DNA of 64,000 bases from Anadara kagoshimensis (GCA_021292105.1 CM037873.1:9401489-9465488), one strand, 5' to 3'. Positions 47,215-60,487 are shown, counted from the stretch's first letter. Made by a program: numbers and translations. Notes: generated from the sequence alone by a model not told the origin.

Positions 47215-48840
47215 TTTAAAAGATTATAAGTATTTCACTTCTATTGAGACTGTGAGTCCTGACTCCTGGGTTGATGGAGTGAAGTAATGGCATTTGTACC
47301 CAAGTCAAGATTCTTTCACTTATAATATCAAGATTAAACCTGGATGGATTGAAATAATGGTGTTTTACATCTCATTTGAGATTCTTTAACTTATATTGAC
47401 AAGATCAGTTGTGTAATGTCTAATGGCGAAGTGGAGTTTTTGGTGTTTAGCAAATATTTTAATTTAAAAGTCAAGATATTTTTTTTCATTTATATCAAGA
47501 CATTCAGTTCTGGGATGGTTGAATAATGGTGTTATGTGCCTAAATCAAAATCCTTTCACTTATAAAGATATGGCCAGTTTTGGATGATATTTATGCCCCA
47601 GAAAACATTATTTTACTTATATTGAGATGGTCAGATGGTATGGTGGATTAATGATGTCTTAAACCTGGTTGAGATTCTTTCACTCATATAGAGACAGTCA
47701 GTTCAGGGATATAGTGGAGTGGAGTGGTGGTGTTTACACGCAGACAACATTTTTCCACATATCAAGAATTAGATGGTCAGTTCTGGGATGGAAGAGTGAA
47801 ATAATTATGTTTTATTCTTGGTCGAGATTCTTTCACTTATATTGAGACAGTCAGTTCTGTGATCATAGGGTGGAATAATGATTTTTTATGCCTTGTCAAG
47901 ATTCTTGCACTTATATTGAGACAGTGAGTTCTGGGATTATAGAGTGGAGTTATGATGTTTTATTCCTGGTCAAGATTCTTTCACTTATATTGAGACAGTC
48001 AGTTCTGGGATCATAGGGTGGAATAATGTTTTTTTATGCCTTGTCAAGATTCTTGCACTTATATTGAGACAGTGAGTTCTGTGATTATAGAGTGGAGTTA
48101 TGATGTTTTATTCCTGGTCAAGATTCTTTCACTTATATTGAGACAGTCAGTTCTGGATCATAGGGTGAAATAATGTTTTTTATGCCTTGTCAAGATTCTT
48201 GCACTTAATTGAGACAGTCAGTTCTGGGATTATAGAGTGAAGTTATGATGTTTTAGACCTGGTCAAGATTATTTCACTTATATTGAGACAGTCAGTTCTG
48301 GGATTGTAGAGTGAATTATGATGTTTTATGCCTGGTCAAGTTTCTTGCACTTATATCGAGACGGTCAGTTCTGCATTTATAGAGTGGAGTTATGATGTTT
48401 TAGTCTTGGTCAAGTTTTTTCACTAATATCAAGATGGTCAGTTCTGGGATAATAGAGTAGAGTTATGATGTTTTATGTTGTGACAAGATTCTTTCACTTA
48501 TATTGAGACAGTCAGTTCTGGGATCATAGAGTGAAATTATGATGTTTTATGTTGGGACAAGATTCTTTCACTTGTATCGAGACAGTCAGTTCTGAGATAG
48601 TGGAGTGGAGTAGTGGTGTTTACACCCCAGATAACATTCTTTCACTTATATCAAGATGGTCAGTTTTGCCATGGGGGAGAGGAGTAATGATGTTTTATGT
48701 CCCAGACAAGATTTTTTCACTTAATTGAGATGATCAATCTGGGTTGGAGGAGAAATTGTGTTTTACACTCATCAAATTTGACAATTCCTGGATGGTGGAG
48801 TGTAGTAACATTAATAGTGTTTTACACACAAAAAGATTTT
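47215..48840. repeat. 74-bp minisatellite, about 22 units
   Basis: The unit TTTCACTTATATTGAGACAG + TCAGTTCTGGGATTATAGAG + TGGAGTTATGATGTTTTATT + CCTGGTCAAGATTC repeats at 74 bp. GAGACAG falls at 47844, 47918 and 47992, for example. Between ~47840 and ~48160, units alternate between GGGTGGAATAATG and GAGTGGAGTTATG types, so a 148-bp dimer is the local higher-order unit. Outer units are more diverged. Confidence 0.93.
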
Positions 48841-49580
48841 TAGATCACTAAAACCAAAGGCTCAGATGAGCTATTGTCATTGTATTGTATTGTCGTCTGT
48901 ATGTAAGCTTTTCACATTTTAATAAACTACTCCAAAACTACTGGCCCAAATTCGATGATATTTAGCAGTAATAATGCCTAGGTAAAGGGGTTTCAGATTT
49001 GCACATATGAAGGGGTTGTGTCTCTTTGGGCACCATATAGGAGGAAATTGTTAAAATCATCTCCTGAACATACAGATATTTCATGTAAAACATACTCTTA
49101 GGGCACCTAGTTTCAGATTTGCACAAATGGTAGCTGTAGGAGCTAAAATTGGGATATGGCAAGGAACTTACCGGTAAGGGGGGATTTTTAAAACTAAAGG
49201 ATTTCTCATTTATCTGGAAAACTATAAACTTTTTGTATAGGTATATGTATATTAGTATATTGTAAGTAATGGCATAATGATAATTTTGATATATGAATAA
49301 AGGCCATGGGTTCAAAGGTCAAGGTTATAGATGCAACACATACTAAAATGGTTAATTATCTCAAAAAGTATAAACTTATTGTATAGTGAATATGCATGTA
49401 TACTAGAATATTGTAGGTATTAGCCTAACAATCCGTGTGAAATATAAATTAATGTTATATGTTCAATGGTCAAGGTCAAATGCAAACAATTACTGAAATA
49501 GCCTATTTTTTTTTCACATTAGTTTTTTATTTTTACTATTTTAGTTGTTTATGAATATACTTCAGCCGGACCGTAGATGC
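48841..49580 (+). repeat. Interspersed repeat (GGCTCAGATGAGCTATTGTC family)
   Basis: Begins AAAACCAAAGGCTCAGATGAGCTATTGTC, followed by GTCGTCTG, ACTACTCCAAAACTACTGGCCC, AAATTCGATGAT and GGTTTCAGATTTGCACA. The last motif recurs with TTTCAGATTTGCACAAATG at 49109. It ends near CAGCCGGACCGTAG. I recall the family from bivalve genomes. No coding frame is visible. Confidence 0.5.
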
Positions 49581-52389
49581 TTTAGATGTAGCATACTTAG
49601 GATAACATATTTAATTTGCAAAAATCTTTGCATATTGCTCTAACTGCTGAAAATTTTGACATTCTCTTTAATAAACGTAATTGACCATTGAACCACTGCA
49701 TGAAATACTCAGGTCAACATTAAGGCCCATGACCTCTTGTTTCACGAATGCACTTGTCAAGGCAGTCGGGTCTGAGATGAAGGAGGAAAATAGAACACCA
49801 CAAGAAAACTTTAACAAGCAACTGATACACTGTCACACAAGGATCTGTCAAGCAGGATTTGAACCTAAGTATTTATAGAGGTGTTGTATTTAGTAAGACA
49901 ATGCCATAGACCACTTTAGTCACAGAGAGGTGAAGGAAACAGAGTCTCCTGAAGTGCACATGTAACTCATTTTAAACATGGATAAGTAGGTTTTGAATAA
50001 ATGATCAACACCAATGCAGCCTAGCATTTATTTTCCATAACCTCTTAAGATATATTGGTCTTACTACTTAAAAAGTTAATTGAAATATAATTTTTTTAGG
50101 ATAAAGAATAATCTACACGAAGGAAGAGGCACCAAGTTATATTTTTGTCTAAAAGTCAGATCAAATGGTTTTCCAACCCAGTGTTATTCTGTTGAGTCAG
50201 CTTTTTATAAGTGGTAGTTTTAATTTTACACAAGTTATTTTAGAGTGAACATCATTGACTTCCATACAAAGTGAAATAAGTTTTATTGTAAAATAAGTGG
50301 GATAGATGGTCCATTTAATAAATCTAAAACCACACCAACAGGCATTTCCTACAGTACCTTTCCAGAAGTGGAAGTTTTACATTCAGTGTTTCCTATATTT
50401 GTTTGTAATCTTTGTTCCATCTTGTTTGCTTCAATTTCTAACCTTTTATCACCAAAGTATCTTGCAAGCCAACGTTTGCTTCAATCGACCAAGTATTTTC
50501 AAAAAAGATTTTGAAAGATTTTGGTTATAAAAATACAACTTATTTGCATATTGGGAGATATTGCACACAAACTAAACAAAATTATGGAAAAACTGCTACA
50601 ACAGTTTAATACTCCCAGTTCTATCTTCTATGTTTAAAATTGAAATAAAATCAGTACATTTATAATGGCGTAATGGTAATTATATACATGCAAACATCAT
50701 GGTAAAAACATGCTCTCTCTGCTTGTGATTATTTGAACCTAATCCAGATCATAAAGACCATTTTACTATGGATTCAGAGACAAATAATATATATATATAA
50801 ATCCCTATGTTACATGTCTCTGACTACACATGAAATATTGTTTACACTAATAATTTATGTATCAGATTGTATCAACTCTACCACTTAATATTAGCAATCT
50901 AATGTTTTTGAGGTACTATTTGAACCGGGACCACTTGACCTTTTTTACCTGGAAGTGTTTAATCCTTTTTACATTCAGATTTATTTAACACAATATGTGA
51001 ACTTTGTGACCTAAACCAATTTGAAATTCAATGGGCATTTCAATAATTTGTTATGACATGATCATCATAAAATTATGATGCTGCTCAAATATTTAATCGA
51101 GTCATGTCACTTTTCCACTTTGATTTATTTTTACACAATATAGGCACCTAATGACCTTTACCATGTTTAGTCTTACAGTTTGATTGGTGTGTGTATTAAG
51201 TACTGCTTTGCAATACTCTTCTTTATGTATCAATACTATGGACATGTAAAGAAAAATGCCAATGGATTAATAGACCTTTGTTTGAGCAAAAATATGTTTT
51301 AGTACTTGTGAGTTGTGTATTTTCTTAAAATCTTTATCCTATGAGCTCAAATTAGACAGCCAAATCAATACTCTGGGCTTTAAGCAAATGATTCTTTTGT
51401 CTGTGTGTCATATGCACTTCATTTTTTCTTTATTTCTGAAGATCAAGTTTTTGGGCACTCCAGTTTACTCTACCATAACAACACAACTATATTTCAAATT
51501 TCTAGACTCTTTAAGTGTAAAATAAAAAAGTATTGGAATTAATAGTGTTATTGTATAGTTACAATTATAAACATCTTTTTAGCATAACCTCAATGATTTA
51601 GAAACTTGAATTTGGCATAGTGAATTAAGTGGTACTAATTTTGCAAAGATTCTTAACCTTGACCTTTATTGAAGGTCAAAGTAACCTAAAGTGGGGAAAC
51701 TTTTAACAGTTCTATGCCTTTGCTCATGTTGAATGAATACAGGTATCTATATCAACATTATTTTTAAATTATATATGTTTCAATTCATTTACAGATACTG
51801 AGATGGACAGCACCTGTGTACAGCAACATTGAAATATTCCATAGAATAGCCAAAAATGAAGATATTTCGCACCAAAATTGATATTTAAGAAACAGACTGA
51901 AGAAAAATTTTGATAAGTTTTTCTGTGAAATGATGTTTTACCACATCAGGACATATTTTGACTATACTAATATAGTGAAAAACATTTAGTGTGATATATT
52001 CATTATTACTTTTTCTATTTATGTATCAGCATACAGTTTTACTAAAGTTTTGTTTGTACAACTACTACAGCAAGAATGTAAGAAAGTAACTTTAATGAAA
52101 TATGTTTATAATTCATGTAATTAATATATAAAAAGTTGTAGAAATTCTGTTGCCTCTTTTATTCTATTGGTCCCTTAAAGATGTTGATGTAAAGAAGTCC
52201 TAAAATGTTTTATGCAATTATTTATGAGCACAATTTTTTATTTTCAGTTTGCACTGTAATCTGAAATGAAACGAAGAAAGTAAACTAAAGCAATGTGCTG
52301 TTATATCTCCCATTTGAACAGACAGATTCTGTCATCACAATTGAAATTTTGTGAAAAATCTACATTGAAAATAATGCTCTTTTTGTATA
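49581..52389. other. No recognisable gene
   Basis: AT-rich sequence. A weak tRNA-like B box (GGTTCAAATCCTGC on the minus strand, ~49853-49866) hints at an old SINE. Nothing else can be supported. Confidence 0.5.
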
Positions 52390-52800
52390 AGTATCGTGAG
52401 ATTTGTTTCGCATGTTTTTCGTGCGTGTGCTCATTTAAAATTGTTTATAATACATTCATAGATTTCACTCAATTTTATACGAATTTCGTGCGAAAAATTA
52501 TTATGATGCAAATTCATACATTTTTCGCACATATTTCATGAGATGTTTTCGCATGGTTTTTGTGCGTGTGCTCCTTTCAGCTTCTTTACGCACGAAATTT
52601 TTTCACGAAATTCGCACGATTTTTATATGTTTTTCGGCGAAAATCCTGATCGTGCGAAATTGATGCGTTTTTCGCACGAATTTCATGAGATTTTTTTCGC
52701 ACAATTTTTATGCGTGTGCTCCTTTCAGCTTTTTTACGCACGAAAATTTGATACGAATTTCGTGAAATTTTTTCATGATTTTCGTGCGTAGCACTTTTAC
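52390..52800. repeat. ~145-bp tandem repeat rich in TTCGTGCGAA/TTCGCACGAA
   Basis: TTTTTCGTGCGTGTGCTC or a close variant recurs at ~52416, ~52556 and ~52705 (spacing 140-150 bp), followed by CTTTCAGCTTCTTTACGCACGAAA in the last two. CGCACGAATTTCATGAGATTT lies between. The same sequence style occurs at 29095 and 35840. Confidence 0.7.
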
Positions 52801-52928
52801 CTGTGTATGGTTACCAGATAGGTGATTTTTTATCAATTCCACATTTTGGATTATTCACTTCAATGTTTCTTCTTTTATTTGCAACATTAAAATGGTTCAT
52901 ACATTGATTTTAGTTTTTAGTCTTTGTC

Positions 52929-53970
52929 ATGTTAAACAATATGGCCGCTCAGGGCGGTTGTGCTTCAACACGGCTGTCACCACAGAAGGCTGATTCAAGC
53001 AGTTATAGACAAGTGCAATTTACAAGGTTGGTGTCTTGTGCATCAGAAACGTTATCATAGGTGGAAAATTCACCCAGAATTCGAAATGATAGTGAAACAT
53101 TGATGTTTGAACAGGATGAAAATTCGTACCGAGAGTGGTCAGATTTGACCCAGCAAAATGGCGACTGTGTTTACCTTGATCAGCACGTAAGTGCTAGTCA
53201 AAGTTATGATGATCCGCCCGATCAACAGTTCATTGATAAGCTTGATAACACTTATTAGTCTCCCAAAAGAGAATTATATTAAAAAAGTTATTGAATTGAC
53301 AAATTCATCCGAGAGTTTATTGATATGGTATCGTAACATCTTAATTTCACGAGCAAGATCTCTTGAAAATTGTCCCAAAACAAAACCTCTGAATAGGAAA
53401 AGCACACATAAAAGTCCAAGTACCTATAAATATTCAAGAGACTGTAGCATGCATCCTGCAAATGTTTATACTCGGAGATGATACTGAAATTGACGAAGTG
53501 TTTAGTAAATCAAAATATGTGGGATCGGAGGCTACCGGAGGGGTTGTTGACGCTAATACTGGCCCGAAATTGTCCTTATCTTTTGTGTACAGTCAATTTC
53601 ACTTATTAGCGAACAAAGTGCAATTTCTACAATCAGAGCTTGATGACAGTTTGAAGGTCCAGGATAAATTAAAGTATATTCATAGGAGCAGGCCGTAAAC
53701 GAACATCCCGTTACTATCTTGCTAATATTGATAAGCGGTCAACAGAGCAGGGCATTATTGACTATATGAACAATAAAGGTGTAACGGTATCGCATCTGCA
53801 ACTTTTTAGATCAAAACGAAAGGGAAGGTTGACAGGGAGAGTTGATGTACCGGAAAAGTTTTCATCAGTAATTTCTGGCCCGAAGAGGTATACTGCCGAA
53901 AATGGTTGAGTGTTCGCGAGTGGCATAAAGAACTGGAACACAGAGATCAAGAATATAATGACATTTAGTA
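52929..53970 (+). pseudogene. LINE ORF1 remnant
   Basis: The ATG at 52929 opens a frame that is stopped by TAG at 53058-53060, then continues in the same frame to TAG at 53256-53258. Further pieces follow in other frames: NYIKKVIELTNSSESLLIWY (~53268), FSKSKYVGSEATGG with HLLANKVQFLQSELDDSL, a short coiled-coil-like stretch (~53500-53690), and after another shift RYYLANIDKRSTEQGIIDYM with GVTVSHLQLFRSKRKG (~53715-53830). The last block looks like the RNA-binding C-terminal part of LINE ORF1 proteins. Several frameshifts and stops make it non-functional. Confidence 0.6.
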
Positions 53971-54049
53971 TGTTTAGTTGTAATATAGTCACTGTTTTAA
54001 GTGTATTAATGATACTCGTTCTGCTTTTCAGGTATTTCCCCCTATATAT

Positions 54050-57000
54050 ATGGTATTAAAACTATTGTGTTGGAACATGAGAGGAGCAATGTCTTCTTCT
54101 CTTTGTTTATTTGAACTGCTTCAGATTACTGACTGTGATATAGTGGTATTAAACGAGCACAAACTGCGATATCAAACTGAGTCATTTCTTGAAACAATTG
54201 ACACAAGATATAATTGTTTTCTAAAGATTGATTCGGATATCTCCAATTCTGCTAGATGCGGAAAATAGGGGGGGGGGTTGCAATTATGTTCAAGAAATCA
54301 CTCCAGTTTAGTGTTAGTGAAATAAAAGATACTTTATGTGATAGAATTATACTTAAAGACTGGTCTGGAGACAGTATGTATATCTTCTCAGTATACATGC
54401 CGGCAGATAGTAATACTGAGTATTATAGAGAAATCCTTAATGTACTTGGCGATGTTTATAATTATTATAGCCAGTATGGAAAGGTTATACTTGCTGGCGA
54501 CTTTAATGCCAGTTGTCGGCAATGTGACATTGGTAGGTCTAATCCATTTAAATCAAAAGAATTTGTATCATTTATTAATGAAAATAATCGTATCCCAATT
54601 AATAATTTTGATGATATGTATTTTAGTTATGTATGTATCCACTCACTTGTAAATAGACTTGACGTAGACCACTTTAATGAACTACTTGTAAATGTGATAA
54701 TTCAGTCTGCTGATGAAACCATACCAAAGTCTAAGTACAATCATCGGACTAAACCGTATTGGACCAATGAAGTGAAAAGTGTGCATGCTCATGAAAGGTT
54801 GAAACGTCGAATCTGGGTATCCGAAGGGAAGCCCAGAGGGATAATGTATCATTCATACGCCGAGTACAAAAAGGCAAAGCGTGAATTTCGAAATGTCTTA
54901 GATGCTGAAGCTGAGAAATACTATGACAATGCACTTTACGAAATCAATCACGCGGCTGATTGCGATATACGCCTCTTCTGGCGTTTAGTATGTAAGCTGA
55001 AGCCTCGGAAAGAAAAAATATATCCAGAATTAAAACAGGAAGGTCAAACTTATTGTGATCCTGATGGTGTGGCTAAAGGTTTTGCTAAATATATCCATGA
55101 TATATATACTCCAAAAGATGAGGGTCATTTTGACTTAAATTTTGAGAAGACAATTAATATTGAATACAAGCAAATAATTAAAGTAGCGGGTGAAAGTGCT
55201 GAAACATTACCGGGTGGTGAAATTCTCGTTGGAGAAGTGAAACGAGCAGTGGCGGACCTTAAGTATAAAAAGGCTCCTGGATTTGATAAAATTCAATCTG
55301 AACACTTGAAGCATGCTGGTGATTATATATTAGATGTATTAACGGACTTTTTTAATGTTATTGTCAGCGAAGGACGTATTCCACAAAGTTGGAAAAAGGG
55401 ATTGATTGTCCCAATATTTAAAGGTGGTAAAAAAGTAAAACATCTCCGGACAATTACCGACCAGTATCGTTATTGCCTACACTGGAAAAGCTATTTGAGA
55501 AGGTGTTAATGATGCGCATAAAAAGTTGCGACTTTTATCAAAGCTTCCCTGCTAAACAACAACAAGGATTTCAGCCTGGTCTGAATTGTGCTACTACTTC
55601 ATTTAGTTTGCAAGAAACAATATATACAAATATAGAACTGGGTAGTAAGGTATATGTGTCATTTTTGGATACTAAGAAAGCCTTTGACACTGTATGGAGA
55701 AAAGGACTCATGTATAAGCTATATCATCTAGGTGTCAAAGGCAAGCTATTACATCTGATTGACGATCTTCATGTAAATACTCAGAGCGCAGTAGTTGTAA
55801 ATTCTGTACAGTCAGACTGGTTTTCAGTGTCACAGGGTGTAAAACAGGGTGGAATATTGTCAACATTCTTATACCTAGTGTATATAAATGACCTTATTGT
55901 GCAACTATTTAACTTTCATTTAGGTTCAAAGGTTAACCAGTTGTCATGTTGTTGTCCAAGTTTTGTTGATGACATAACTTGTATCAGTATCAGTCCTAAA
56001 GGACTACAAGGGTTGTTGGACATAGCATATGCATACGCTTGTAAGTGGCGCTAAACTTATAATGTACGTAAGTCCAACGTGTTAGTATATGGTTTGACAG
56101 AGCGAACTTACGACAACATAAATTATGTTTGGAATATCGGTAACCACCCCGTTCCTATTGAGAAAAACTATAATCATTTAGGAATAGAGCAAAACGCCTT
56201 CTTTTGTAATGACCGCCGTATACGAAACAGATGCGACAAAGGACGCAAATCTTTTTTTGCAATCGCTGGAATAGGCCGAAATAACATTAACCCTATAGTG
56301 CTAGCTGATATTTACAAGAAAATAGTGATACCTTCTGTTTTGTATGGATCCGAGCTGTGGAATAATTTAAGACAATCTGACATTAAAGCACTTCATATCT
56401 TCCAACATGGAATCGTTAAGCGCATGCAAGATTTTCCTATTCGTGCCCGATCCGATATGTGCGAAAGTATGGTCGGTATTATACGTATCAGTACAGAGAT
56501 AGATGAACAGAAACTATATTTCCTTCATTAGCTTTGCTCCTTACCTAGTGACTCTATTTCAAAACAGTTATTTCTCTATCGTTTTTATTTGTATCTTGAA
56601 GATCCAGTTAGTAACAAAAAAGGATTTGTACCCGATATCATGGCTATTCTGAAGAAATACTCACTTGTGAACTATATACATACTTTTGTTACAGACTTTG
56701 AATTTCCTTACAAGCGTGATTGGAAGAGGGCCGTTAACAATGCTACAGCAACACAAGAACATAGGGAATGGGTGACCAGATTTAGTAATGATCGGGATTT
56801 TGGGCGATTTATAAAGCTTCACAGAGAATTATCTCCTGCCTCAGTTTGGACGTTTCCACAAAATAACTACGAATTACGCTTAGCACACCATACTGCAAAA
56901 TTATGGATAGCTCCACAGGAAACTGTCGTGCAGACATGTGCAGTGTGTAACAATAGATATGTGGATATGTATGTTCATTTAACGTGTGCTTGTCCCTGTA

Positions 57001-57236
57001 CAGATGACCTGCGACAGCAATTTTGGGAGTCACTTACGGACAGATTTGGTGTTCATCTAAACGTTGAACTGTCTAATGCATCAGATGAACAGCTGTACTG
57101 TATCTTACTAGGAATGTCTAGCCGAATTGTTCACGTGCCACCAGATGATATTCATGGATTTACCACACTTTGTTTTCATTATTTACGTGCCGCTTCTGCG
57201 ACATACTACAGACACCTTGTTGAAGTTGTCGAGTAA
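54050..57236 (+). pseudogene. LINE ORF2: endonuclease, reverse transcriptase and Cys/His knuckle
   Basis: The ATG at 54050 starts LLCWNMRGA and VVLNEHKL, the first endonuclease motifs. A shift in a long G run (~54262-54272) breaks the frame. GGVAIMFKK, YMPADS and AGDFNA (54493-54510) follow, and then the distal endonuclease motifs are missing, probably deleted near 54650. Reverse transcriptase begins with KKAPGFDKIQSEHLK (~55270). A shift at ~55433 moves to the frame with LPTLEKLFEKVL, motif A FLDTKKAFDTVW, motif B GVKQGGILS and motif C as FVDD instead of the usual YADD. Two in-frame stops follow: TAA at 56052-56054 and TAG at 56529-56531. The tail has CAVCNNRY...H...C (~56938-56990) and ends with TAA at 57234-57236. 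Confidence 0.9.
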
Positions 57237-57390
57237 GTTTGCTCTGTCAAACCATATAACATGTACTTAAACAGGCCATAGTCGTTGTAAATATGTTTAA
57301 TTATGCACCATGTTCTGTTTATTGTTTAATTAAGCACATGATATTCTATATGTAAAAATAATAATCACTATTTAGGAGGAAATAAAGTAT

Positions 57391-58085
57391 GAATGGATGA
57401 CTTAAAATCTGTTATTATAATTAACCATTGGCATCAAGCGATTGGCTGCGGTGTTAACAAATTGGAATATCCATTTAGTAATTTAGTTTTCAATGTGGGC
57501 GTTTAAAGAACGTTAGCATCGCGTATCGCTTCATATATCTAATGACTATTTTGTGTTTGTATGAATTTATTTTACCTGGTTCGCTGCGTCTTTTCTGATT
57601 ACTATAGCTACGATGTTAAAGAAAAAATTTTAGTTCCCGTTATATTTTTGTTATTTAAAACATTATATAAATATTACATTTCTGATAAGGTGACAGTCCA
57701 TATTGTCACCCCGAGAATTTTAATCGAGGCGAAGCGCGATCGAGCCAGAAAAATAAAGATTCTTGTAGTTTGACATATTTCGACAACAGTATGGTATAAC
57801 AGTTACTGACGATCCATATATTGTTTTTACTTCTTTTACTAGTATTAGAATTACTAGCATCTGATGCTCCAGGAACTTTAAATGTAAAATGTCAAATGCT
57901 AAGCTAAAGAGCTACTTACGCTCTGTACGAAAGCTAAAGCCACTATTTCTGTTTTAGGTCAAAGATTTCGAAAGTTATAGAGAATAAGAGAACACTGACT
58001 CCCATTACATTCAAATAAAAACATACCTATGTTCAAATCGCATTTTGAAAGCAATCTAAACACTTTAAAACGGACATATAAGGTT
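57391..58085. other. No recognisable feature
   Basis: AT-rich sequence 3' of the LINE, with short frames only. Confidence 0.5.
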
Positions 58086-58345
58086 TAACACATGGACTTT
58101 CACTTATAAAGTAAGACCAGTGCTCCGGAACGGTAAGCAACTTCTGGGACGTCAAATATATCGAGGGCTGCCAAAAATACTGGACACAGAGACATACTTT
58201 TCTCGCATATGTGAGAGATTAATCTCACGAGATAGGTGGTACGATATTTTTTTACATATCGCACCCCGCGTGAGCACATGTAGGGTATCTCAGTACAACG
58301 GGAGCTACTTTCCCAATAATAGTAAGGGACGTAATTCGTGACACA
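58085..58345 (+). repeat. Copy of the GTTAAACAC...GGTAAGCA repeat family
   Basis: TTTAACACATGGACTTTCAC, AGTAAGACCAGTGCTCCGGAA and CGGTAAGCAACTTCTG match the arrangement at 31030. TACTGGACACAGAGACATAC also parallels TATTGGACACAGAGACATC at ~31190. It is followed by a short inverted pair, GAGATTAATCTCACGAGATA. Confidence 0.55.
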
Positions 58346-58749
58346 AGGGATATAAAACATATTAAGGTTATTCTCCTAACAACTAATTTCTATAATTCTT
58401 AATTCTATTTAAGTATTATTATTCGTCAAAAAATTAATTTTGACCAATAAGTGTATAAAAAAGGAAATGTATTTTGTTGTTATTTATTATCGCATAGGCT
58501 TGCATTTCTGCTTTGAGCTACACGTTATTGATGACGTTACAGTATTACGTCATACACCTATTCATCCGCTAGCAAAATCTTTGCGTTTTCGTAGGAAATT
58601 CCAATGCCTTTAACATGTTAGGTCACAATTAGAATGATATATATGCGAGAAAAATAATCAATGACTCGTTTAAAACCAAGATAAGGACATTCCAATCTCG
58701 TGGTCAGATATTTATCTCTATCTGAAACTCATTTATAGATTCTCTTTAT

Positions 58750-58880
58750 ATCAATACTGTGATAACGGCCATAAAACTTTTTACAGGCCTCGATAAACTT
58801 GGGTTTGCAATATCACTGGGTCAACAATTCGTTTGTAAGCAGCTCTGTGTTGTATAAAGTTTCCATGGTGGAAAAAAGCT
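58750..58880 (+). repeat. Second fragment of the same interspersed family
   Basis: CTGTGATAACGGCCATAAAAC, then CTCGATAAACTTGGGTTTGC and AATATCACTGGGTCAACAAT, parallel ~31210-31290 in the 6.7-kb unit. The tRNA-like part is not clear here. Confidence 0.5.
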
Positions 58881-59144
58881 CTACCATACCATATTAATTG
58901 TGAATCGAAGCAACTAAGTCATTAACAAAAGAAACAGGTATATTGATGCATAGAAAAAAGGAAAGTTGTTTACGTCCTATGTGCAAATAAATGACACCCA
59001 TGTTTCTTATTAAGGATGTCATAATCATGTCAAAAAGTTACCGGCTTATCTTAAGATAGTCTTTAGACACCTAGCACGCTGTAGTAAATGTAGGATAGTT
59101 TTCAAGACATGTTGCAAATTAAGATGTTAGAAACATGACTTGAG

Positions 59145-59625
59145 ACCAAGAGGGCGCAGAATAATTGAGCGAAAATTAAAAAACTCCCAGTGGACATTTA
59201 AATGACGACTTCAAGTGGACATTTGAACGAAAGATTATAAATATTACATTATTTTACGATGGACGTTTGAACACAGTTTCAAATTACTTAACTATAAATG
59301 TTATCAAGTTTAAAGTTTTTTATCAGTTTTCTGAAATGTAGTGATAGGCGCTTAATGGATTTTATAAATTTAAATTTGGTACTTTTCGAAAACTTTATAC
59401 TTTATATCTCCCTGCGATAAGCAGGGGCAACATACTTGAGTTTGACTAAAGGAAGAGGTTAAGAAAAATGTCAATTAAATATCTACCATATATTTGCAAT
59501 TTCGCTTAAATGAGTTAAAATTATGTCGCTCAAATGTCCATTACTTCGTTGCTCAAACGTTTTTTCTCGCTCTTTTGTCCTGTGCTTTCGATAAAATGTC
59601 CAACGCCGGCCTAAGATAGATCGTA
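59145..59625. mobile_element. Possible MITE with diverged inverted ends
   Basis: GGGCGCAGAATAATTGAGCG and GTGGACATTTAAATGACGAC on the left are loosely mirrored by the reverse complement on the right (GCACAGGACAAAAGAGCGAG, then ATGGACATTTGAGCGACAT). The interior repeats GTGGACATTTGAACGA. No protein frame is present. The boundaries are approximate. Confidence 0.35.
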
Positions 59626-60425
59626 AGACCATCATAAGACATCGCTTAGTCATAAGACACTTTCATAAAACTGTTGGCAAAAACGCACGATTACGGAATT
59701 CTCACCGCCTAATTTCGTCCCACTCGGGAAATTTCTAGTGACAGAAAAATCCACACCATTGCGTTGTAGATAAAGGAATCTTGACTGTGACAACATTACT
59801 TCCCTTCCCACAAAACGATACATGCATTGTGCTATAATTACGGTGTTTAATTGAGAAAGTATAGACAATGCAATTTACGGCGTATAATGGCATTTATAGA
59901 ATAAAAAGTAATTGTTCAGAAAATGTAACATCTAATTTTACACATGTTAAAATATTTTAATTGAAATAAGCAGTTATAAATAATCGTAGAATTTGGAATT
60001 ACAACTTGGACAGACTTTTTCATAGAACTGAATTGCCAAACGAAAAATTCGTTCACGATACGACACGCATGGTTATTGAGTGCACGTGTGTAAATACACA
60101 ATGTAGTTTTTTCCAATTGGATATCCAAAGCTCGAATTTAATAACAGGGCTTATGATTGGTAAAAAACGTATTTAATCACCAAACGTACCTGTTTGAAGA
60201 TTATCGATGTTGTTTTGGAACAAAGAAGCTTAGTATCATATATCAAAATATTTTAGTATATTACAATAAGTCCTTTTCATAGGCTAAATTTAAACCAATA
60301 AGCATCAAGGACACAGAAATTAGTATATAGGTCATAAACTTGTAGTAAACACTGAGATTCAAGGGTGTAAATAATCAGCATCTTTAGTTACACACCGAGA
60401 TGCTTCTGATAAACAGCTTGACATG

Positions 60426-60434
60426 TATAAATAG
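60426..60434 (+). promoter_or_regulatory. TATA box of the ITIH-like gene
   Basis: TATAAATAG lies 62 bp upstream of the ATG at 60488. That fits a core promoter with a short 5' untranslated leader (AATTTACCAAACAACAGAAG). Confidence 0.7.
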
Positions 60435-60487
60435 CCAGCGAAATCGTGACATTCATTCATAATTTACCAAACAACAGAAGAGTTAAG

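Larger units (their letters stand above)
52929..57390 (+). mobile_element. Nearly full-length non-LTR retrotransposon (LINE), inactivated
   Basis: Two ordered coding regions are on one strand: an ORF1 (52929 to ~53970) and an ORF2 (54050-57236) with an apurinic-type endonuclease, reverse transcriptase and a terminal Cys/His knuckle. AT-rich sequence with GGAGGAAATAAAG follows at ~57375. The architecture fits the CR1/Jockey group of LINEs. The exact clade and both ends are uncertain, and I could not define target duplications. Every domain carries at least one break. Confidence 0.85.

Noticed and set aside
49840-49925. Minus-strand tRNA-like B box
   Set aside because: Only one box is convincing; too weak for a feature.
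53762-53992. Minus-strand frame inside LINE ORF1
   Set aside because: Shadow of the plus-strand ORF1 coding sequence.
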